A stretch of 64,000 bases of DNA from Afipia carboxidovorans OM5 (GTDB lineage: Bacteria; Pseudomonadota; Alphaproteobacteria; Rhizobiales; Xanthobacteraceae), in contig NC_015684.1 of assembly GCF_000218565.1 (NCBI RefSeq), forward strand, positions 930,001 through 994,000, read 5' to 3'. The notes beneath the pieces are model-generated. The model worked only from the letters and a program-made list of their open reading frames with translations, made no database searches and was not told the DNA's origin. Shown one piece after another: positions 59,325 through 64,000 of the stretch (position 1 is the stretch's first letter; each line of letters starts with the position of its first letter). A program made the position numbers and the translations under genes.

Positions 59325-59602
59325 CACGGACCGGGGAAGATATCGAGTTCGCCGCTTATACCTTGCCGCTGCGCAAGAGGTGTGCAGAAAAAAGCGACCG
59401 CAAGCCGGAGCCCGTAGGGGGAACGGGTGGGCTGAGATCGCAGGTGACGTCGTCGGCAAAGCAGTCGCATTCAACACCTAGCCGTGATTTGTTGCGGGCG
59501 TATGACGGAGGGATTCTCCTCCGCTCCGACCTTCAATCGGAGGCCGGGTTTGTGCCAAGCCGGGCCTCGACCTCGCTCCGTTATTTCAAATCAGGACATC
59601 CG

Positions 59603-59953
59603 ATGCCGACCATTCCTCCCGCGATTTTGCCGATCGTGATGCTGTTTGCCTCCAACTGTTTCATGACCTTCGCCTGGTACGGGCACCTGCGCTTCAAGAC
59701 CGCGCCGCTCGCGCTCGTGGTGATGGCAAGCTGGGGGATCGCGCTGTTCGAATACTGGCTCGCGGTGCCGGCCAACCGCTGGGGCAGTGCGGTCTATTCG
59801 CCGGTCGAACTCAAGACCATTCAGGAAGTCATCACGCTGATCGTCTTTGCCGGTTTCTCCGCGCTTTATCTCAAGGAGCCGCTCGGCTGGAATCACGCCG
59901 TCGGCTTCGCCTTGATCGCGGCGGGCGCATTCTTGATATTCCAGAAGGGCTGA
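59603..59953 (+). CDS. DMT-like small membrane protein (DUF486)
   Basis: 116 residues from the ATG at 59603. MPTIPPAILPIVMLFASNCF, LVVMASWGIALFEYWLAVPA, LKTIQEVITLIVFAGFSALY and WNHAVGFALIAAGAFLIFQK give four helices. The family (DUF486, sometimes called DMT) is a single-domain relative of drug/metabolite transporters; function unknown. The start agrees with the family start; the 80 earlier codons do not. Confidence 0.88.
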   Translation: MPTIPPAILPIVMLFASNCFMTFAWYGHLRFKTAPLALVVMASWGIALFEYWLAVPANRWGSAVYSPVELKTIQEVITLIVFAGFSALYLKEPLGWNHAVGFALIAAGAFLIFQKG

Positions 59954-60102
59954 GACGGCGCAGTTGTCGGCGTCAAAAGGATCGTACGCCCGGACAAGAC
60001 TGTCTCGTCCTCCGAATGCGCTTTCGTCAGGATCAAAAGGGATGCGAGAATGAGGATGGCCGCAGCGAGCGATGCGGCAACAAAAACGACCGACAGTTTC
60101 AT
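59893..60102 (-). CDS. Possible small single-helix protein
   Basis: 69 residues from the ATG at 60102 (MKLSVVFVAASLAAAILILA) with a hydrophobic segment, then a polar tail. GGGG lies upstream. It overlaps the 3' end of the DUF486 gene by 61 bases on the opposite strand, so it may not be real. No family is recognised. Confidence 0.35.
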   Translation of the reverse strand: MKLSVVFVAASLAAAILILASLLILTKAHSEDETVLSGRTILLTPTTAPSQPFWNIKNAPAAIKAKPTA

Positions 60103-60147
60103 CGGCAACCCCGGGCGGGTGGGAATGTGCAAGCCTAATGGCGCCGT

Positions 60148-60342
60148 TCACACGATGGCGTTCACAACGTGAATGGACAGCATGGTGAGCGAGACGACGA
60201 GCCCCGCGGACAGGCAGAGCGCGGCAATGGCGGCGGCTGCGCGGTTGTGAGTCAGACGCGGGGTTGAGGGCGCGGACAGGTATCCGAAGCCCTGACGAGA
60301 GCCTGGGCTGGAGTTTTGGACGACGGTCTTCGAACGCATCAT
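60148..60342 (-). CDS. Possible small membrane protein
   Basis: 64 residues, polar N-terminus and a C-terminal helix (AAAAIAALCLSAGLVVSLTM). CCAGGATG provides a ribosome-binding site before the ATG at 60342. It lies 45 bases upstream of the other small minus-strand frame. No family is recognised. Confidence 0.45.
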   Translation of the reverse strand: MMRSKTVVQNSSPGSRQGFGYLSAPSTPRLTHNRAAAAIAALCLSAGLVVSLTMLSIHVVNAIV

Positions 60343-60479
60343 GCGGCATCCTGGACGTGGTGCGAATCACCCCACCCGAAGAAGTGACAGGTTTTGCCGT
60401 TTGAAATTTGGCAGCGCCGGGCTGGAATAAGGCGGAAACGTGGCCGGTAGGCCGGGAGTTCCAATCTTGGCCGGTCCGT

Positions 60480-61136
60480 TTAATCCACCCGTGCCACGAG
60501 GCCGATGTCCTTTCCGGCGGTGGCTGCGCGGACCCAGTCCATGCGCACGAAGCGTGGCTCACTCTCCATCCGCTGCAGCCAGGTCCGCAGCGCCGGGAAT
60601 TCCATCAGGCTGAAATCGCACTGCTCGGCGACGTGGGTGTAGCCGTACATCGCGATATCCGCGATCGTGAGGTGCCCCGCCACGAAATAGTCGTGGGTCC
60701 GGAGATGGGCCTCGATCACGCCGAGGGCGCTGTAGCCGCGCTCCATCCAGTCCTCAAGCGCATGCATCTGCAGGTCGCGCCCGCCGCGCACCAGTGCCAG
60801 CCAGAAATAGGCCGCACCGACGCTCGGCTCGAGCGCATGCTGCTCGAAGAACATCCATTGCAGCGCTTCGGCACGCTCGATCGGAGTTTTCGGCGCGAGC
60901 GCCGTATCAATGGCGAGATACCAGAGGATCGCGTTCGATTCCGCGAGGTAGTGCTGTTCGCTGACTTCGAGAAGCGGCACCTGTCCGCGCGGATTCTTGG
61001 CGAGGAAATCCGGCGTGCGGCTTTCCCCGCGCAGGATGTCGATCTCAATCACCTCAAACGGAATGTCGAGAAGGGCGAGTGCGAGCCGCACCTTGTAGCT
61101 GTTGCCCGAGCGCTGCATCGAATAGAGCTTGTACAT
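60480..61136 (-). CDS. Glutathione S-transferase
   Basis: 218 residues from the ATG at 61136 (MYKLYSMQRSGNSYKVRLAL). SGNSYKVRLAL supplies the catalytic Ser and Asn region; LAKNPRGQVPLLEVSEQHYL and ESNAILWYLAIDTAL are the glutathione-binding elements; the helical C-terminal domain is complete. It is close to the common bacterial beta/nu-type GSTs. The third GST of the window, unlinked to the pair at 56.9-58.3 kb. Confidence 0.9.
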   Translation of the reverse strand: MYKLYSMQRSGNSYKVRLALALLDIPFEVIEIDILRGESRTPDFLAKNPRGQVPLLEVSEQHYLAESNAILWYLAIDTALAPKTPIERAEALQWMFFEQHALEPSVGAAYFWLALVRGGRDLQMHALEDWMERGYSALGVIEAHLRTHDYFVAGHLTIADIAMYGYTHVAEQCDFSLMEFPALRTWLQRMESEPRFVRMDWVRAATAGKDIGLVARVD

Positions 61137-61341
61137 CCGTCCATCGTCTTGTTGGGCGGTGGATAGGTGTCCGACCGCAGAGCTTTGCGCAGGCAACCAG
61201 AGGTTCGCACGGGCAACGTAAGGCTTCGCAGCACAGACAATGAGGTGCGGGTGGGAGGCCTGCAAGGGCACTGTGCTGGAATAGTTGAAAGTTCTCTTTT
61301 TCGCAGCCTTTGTGGCATCAACCGCCTTCTGCAGCGTGCAA

Positions 61342-62583
61342 TCACATCTTTGCGAGTTTGTTGGGCTGTGTGTGCAATTCGCGTCGGGCCTGCAGCAAAA
61401 TCGTGAAGTGAAAGGTGAGGGTCGCTAAAAAGCCGAGCGGCAAAGCGAGTGTTCCTGCCACAGTGCGGGTGAGAACCGGCACGATCCAGAGCGCGGCCAA
61501 TAGAGAAATCTCGTAAGGGCGGAAGCCTTCGCGCAGGCCCCGTGCCGCGAGGAAGGCGATCGCCACCGCAAGTGCAATCAGATCGTAGTCGAGGATGTGC
61601 GGCGAGCAGAGAAGGCTGCCCGACACGAGCAGAGCCGCCTTGGTGGCCGCGTCGCAGCGCGAGCGCCATACCCACACGAGGCTCACGATGGTCGCGCCCG
61701 AGACGAGGGCCTGCACGGCATAGGCGAGCGGGGTTTCCCCACCCCAGAGGCGCACCACGGCGAAGGCGCTTTGCAGCTTCTCAAATCCGACCGCGCCGCT
61801 TTCGAGCAGAAGTTTGCGCGAGACGCCGGCCGAGGCGAGGAACGCGCTCCATGCCTCAGTGCCGAACAGCAGCATCGTGATGCCGATAAGCGAGGCGAGT
61901 GTGATGCAAGCCGTGGCAATCGTCCGCCATCGCCCCGCCGCGAGTAGTGCGAAGGGAATGGCGAGACCGAACTGGGGCTTGTAGGCGAGTGCTGCGAACA
62001 GAAGGCCCGCTAGCACCGGCCGGCGTGGCAGCACAACAAGAGCCGCGCCGAGAAGGGCCGCACTGAGAAAGCCGTTCTGGCCGTGGCCGAAATTGATCAG
62101 GACGGCCGGGAATGCCACTGCGATCAGAAGCCAGGTGCGCCGGACGATGGGTCGGTCACGCACGGGGCGCAGGATGGCCCCGATCGTCGCGAGATAGAGC
62201 GCGAACGTGCCGAACTGCCAGAGCGCGAGTGCGGCCGGGTAGGGCAGCGCTGCAAGCGGCGCCGCGATCAGAAAGAAGATCGGTGGATAGAGCCAGGCGT
62301 AATAGGGCGTGGCTGGGCCGAAGATTTGCTGCTCGCGGGCGTGGTGCAACGCCATGTCATAGGCATCGGCGGCGTGGCCTTCGAGCGCGAACCCGCCCGC
62401 AGCGTAAAAGCTGGAAAAATCGGTCCCGACCGGTTTGCCGTTGCGGTCGCTCCAGCCCTCCGCAAGGCCGAGCCAGACCATGGCCGCGGCAACGCTGATC
62501 GCGAGCACGATCAGGCTGTAGCCGCGGATGCGCTCAACCGTGAGCCATTCTCCCGATCTCACCTGGTGCCAGAAAAGCCGCAT
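61342..62583 (-). CDS. Membrane glycosyltransferase, GT87/DUF2029-like
   Basis: 413 residues from the ATG at 62583; a longer frame reaches 62628. About ten membrane segments. An early luminal/periplasmic motif (GTDFSSFYAAGGFALEG) with Asp and the PLYPPIFFLI-like segment YAWLYPPIFFLIAAPLAALP are like the GT-C fold of GT87 (formerly DUF2029) polyprenyl-phosphate-dependent mannosyltransferases. RPVLAGLLFAALAYKPQFGL is another family block. The acceptor is unknown. Confidence 0.82.
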   Translation of the reverse strand: MRLFWHQVRSGEWLTVERIRGYSLIVLAISVAAAMVWLGLAEGWSDRNGKPVGTDFSSFYAAGGFALEGHAADAYDMALHHAREQQIFGPATPYYAWLYPPIFFLIAAPLAALPYPAALALWQFGTFALYLATIGAILRPVRDRPIVRRTWLLIAVAFPAVLINFGHGQNGFLSAALLGAALVVLPRRPVLAGLLFAALAYKPQFGLAIPFALLAAGRWRTIATACITLASLIGITMLLFGTEAWSAFLASAGVSRKLLLESGAVGFEKLQSAFAVVRLWGGETPLAYAVQALVSGATIVSLVWVWRSRCDAATKAALLVSGSLLCSPHILDYDLIALAVAIAFLAARGLREGFRPYEISLLAALWIVPVLTRTVAGTLALPLGFLATLTFHFTILLQARRELHTQPNKLAKM

Positions 62584-62698
62584 GCGGGGGCCGATTCCAT
62601 CGCCTCGTCCCGCTCTTGGCGGGAGCACCGCACGCTAGGTGACCCGGTTTAATCTTTCGTGATGAGGCGGGCTGTCTTTTGCGAGGGGATTGAGCCGG

Positions 62699-62704
62699 TT
62701 GACA
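62699..62704 (+). promoter_or_regulatory. Candidate -35 element for the aspartate aminotransferase gene
   Basis: TTGACA lies 108 bases before the start codon. A matching -10 is not clear; TTTTAGT at about 62727-62733 is too distant for a standard spacer. The call rests on the hexamer alone. Confidence 0.3.
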
Positions 62705-62811
62705 CCTTGCACCGTGGTCCCTGGAGTTTTAGTGTGCGGCGCACTTTTAGCCGAAATCGCGAAACCGGGGGGCGCAAGCCCGGCCGTTCGCTTGTCCAGA
62801 TGGAGACATTG

Positions 62812-64000
62812 ATGCCGTTCCTGTCAGCCGCCCTCGACCGCGTGAAGCCGTCCGCGACCATCGCGGTCACGGATAAAGCGCGACAGTTGAAAGCGGCAGG
62901 TCGCAATGTGATTGGTCTTGGCGCCGGCGAGCCTGATTTCGACACCCCTGCCAACGTCAAGCTTGCGGCGATCAAGGCGATCGAGGCCGGCAAGACCAAG
63001 TACACTGCCGTCGACGGCATTCCCGAACTGAAGGAGGCGATTGCCGCCAAGTTCAAGCGCGAGAACGGCCTGACCTATGCCGCGAACCAGATCACGGTCG
63101 GCGCCGGCGGCAAGCAGGTACTCTACAACGCGCTGATGGCGACGGTGAACCCCGGTGACGAGGTCATCATCCCGGCGCCGTACTGGGTGAGCTATCCGGA
63201 TATGGTCGAACTCGCCGGCGGCACGCCGGTGCCGGTGGTCTGCACCGCCGAGCATGGCTTCAAGCTACAGCCCGCCGATCTCGAAAAGGCGATCACGCCG
63301 AAGACCAAGTGGATCATCCTGAACTCGCCGTCGAACCCGACCGGCGCGGCCTATACCGAGGCCGAACTCAAGACCATCACCGACGTGCTGGTGCGTCACC
63401 CGCATGTCTGGGTGATGACGGACGACATGTACGAGCATCTCGTCTATGACAATTTCAAGTTCACGACCGTGGCGCAGATCGAGCCGAAACTCTACGATCG
63501 CACGCTGACCGTGAACGGCGTCTCGAAGGCCTATTCCATGACCGGCTGGCGTATCGGCTATGCTGGCGGGCCGACGCAGTTGATCAAGGCGATGGCGACC
63601 ATTCAGTCGCAGTCGACCTCCAACCCGGCGTCGATCTCGCAGTGGGCGGCACTCGAGGCCCTGACCGGCCCGCAGGATTTCATCGCCACCAACGCCGAGC
63701 TCTTCAAGGGCCGGCGTGACCTCGTGGTTTCGATGCTTAACCAGGCGAACGGCATTCAGTGTCCGCGCCCGGAAGGCGCGTTCTATGTCTATCCGTCCTG
63801 TGCCGGCACCATGGGCAAGACGTCGCCGTCCGGCAAAAAGCTCGCGACCGACGAGGATTTCGTCACCGAGCTTCTGGAGAGCGAGGGCGTTGCGGTGGTG
63901 CAGGGTTCGGCCTTCGGCCTCGGCCCGGCATTCCGCATTTCCTATGCGACCAAGAACAGCGATCTTGAAGAGGCATGCAATCGCATTCAGCGTTTTTGTG
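62812..64000 (+). CDS. aatA: Aspartate aminotransferase (class I), cut by the window edge
   Basis: At least 396 residues from the ATG at 62812, with GGAG seven bases upstream (an alternative in-frame ATG lies at 62800). MPFLSAALDRVKPSATIAVT, IGLGAGEPDFDTPANVKLAA, the PLP site NGVSKAYSMTGWRIGYAGG (Schiff-base Lys), SPSNPTGAAYTEAEL and PRPEGAFYVYPSCAGTM place it in the aspartate/prephenate aminotransferase subgroup (Ib). The C-terminus GPAFRISYATKNSDLEEACN is nearly complete; about the last ten residues and the stop lie beyond 64000. It interconverts aspartate and 2-oxoglutarate with oxaloacetate and glutamate. Confidence 0.95.
   Translation, partial: MPFLSAALDRVKPSATIAVTDKARQLKAAGRNVIGLGAGEPDFDTPANVKLAAIKAIEAGKTKYTAVDGIPELKEAIAAKFKRENGLTYAANQITVGAGGKQVLYNALMATVNPGDEVIIPAPYWVSYPDMVELAGGTPVPVVCTAEHGFKLQPADLEKAITPKTKWIILNSPSNPTGAAYTEAELKTITDVLVRHPHVWVMTDDMYEHLVYDNFKFTTVAQIEPKLYDRTLTVNGVSKAYSMTGWRIGYAGGPTQLIKAMATIQSQSTSNPASISQWAALEALTGPQDFIATNAELFKGRRDLVVSMLNQANGIQCPRPEGAFYVYPSCAGTMGKTSPSGKKLATDEDFVTELLESEGVAVVQGSAFGLGPAFRISYATKNSDLEEACNRIQRFC

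Overview
The window is a GC-rich alphaproteobacterial chromosome segment. Gene content and order (lspA with paired M16 peptidases; ubiK, lgt, a MidA-type methyltransferase, pgeF and prs; rplY, pth and ychF; petP and petR next to ilvE), Omp25-type porins and dense palindromic repeats point to the Bradyrhizobiaceae/Nitrobacteraceae (Afipia, Oligotropha, Rhodopseudomonas, Nitrobacter or Bradyrhizobium relatives). The genus is inferred from pattern, not from a search. No tRNA, rRNA, CRISPR array, transposase or prophage was recognised.

Layout. 1-5.2 kb (minus strand): mutL (cut by the window edge), arfB, a catalytic and a non-catalytic M16 peptidase, an exported protein and lspA. 5.2-7.4 kb: a TonB-dependent receptor frame with no signal peptide, directly behind a sequence resembling a ModE (molybdate) box. 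7.5-17.7 kb: ileS, ribF, cheY, a frameshifted porin, a HAD hydrolase, a degenerate EAL protein and a class III aminotransferase. 17.9-20.8 kb: an orphan tadE/tadG pair and a DUF559 nuclease, both entangled with palindromic repeats. 20.9-31.8 kb: hisS (compositionally mosaic), tautomerase, two exported proteins, RNase T2, rlmJ, cold-shock protein, porin, uvrC, pgsA, moaD, moaE, prmB and a deaminase. 32-37.5 kb: MATE transporter, ilvE, petP, petR and a histidine kinase. 37.6-48.6 kb: proC, ybjN, prs, a lipoprotein, pgeF, midA-like gene, lgt, ubiK, an HD-GYP protein, rplY, pth and ychF. 48.6-64 kb: small membrane and unknown proteins, an ABC-F ATPase, uvrB, three GSTs, plsC, a GT87-like protein and the start of an aspartate aminotransferase.

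Most genes are housekeeping: translation (ileS, hisS, rplY, pth, arfB, prmB, rlmJ, ychF), DNA repair (mutL, uvrB, uvrC), lipoprotein maturation (lgt, lspA), phospholipid synthesis (pgsA, plsC), molybdopterin synthesis (moaD, moaE) and amino acid metabolism (ilvE, proC, aminotransferases).

The most unusual material is the repeat landscape. Two unrelated palindromic families recur between genes: A, built on CTCTCCCC/GGGGAGAG, and B, of the form GTCATTGCCGGG...CCCGGCAAT. A 33-bp module with covarying stems sits inside the loops of both. One family A block is read through in frame as the N-terminus of TadG. Two family A blocks bracket the DUF559 nuclease gene and supply its ribosome-binding site, last codons and stop, which suggests a repeat/nuclease partnership worth testing. 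Other notable points are a 33-bp duplication of a gene end flanking the broken porin, and a perfect dyad centred on the start codon of petP.
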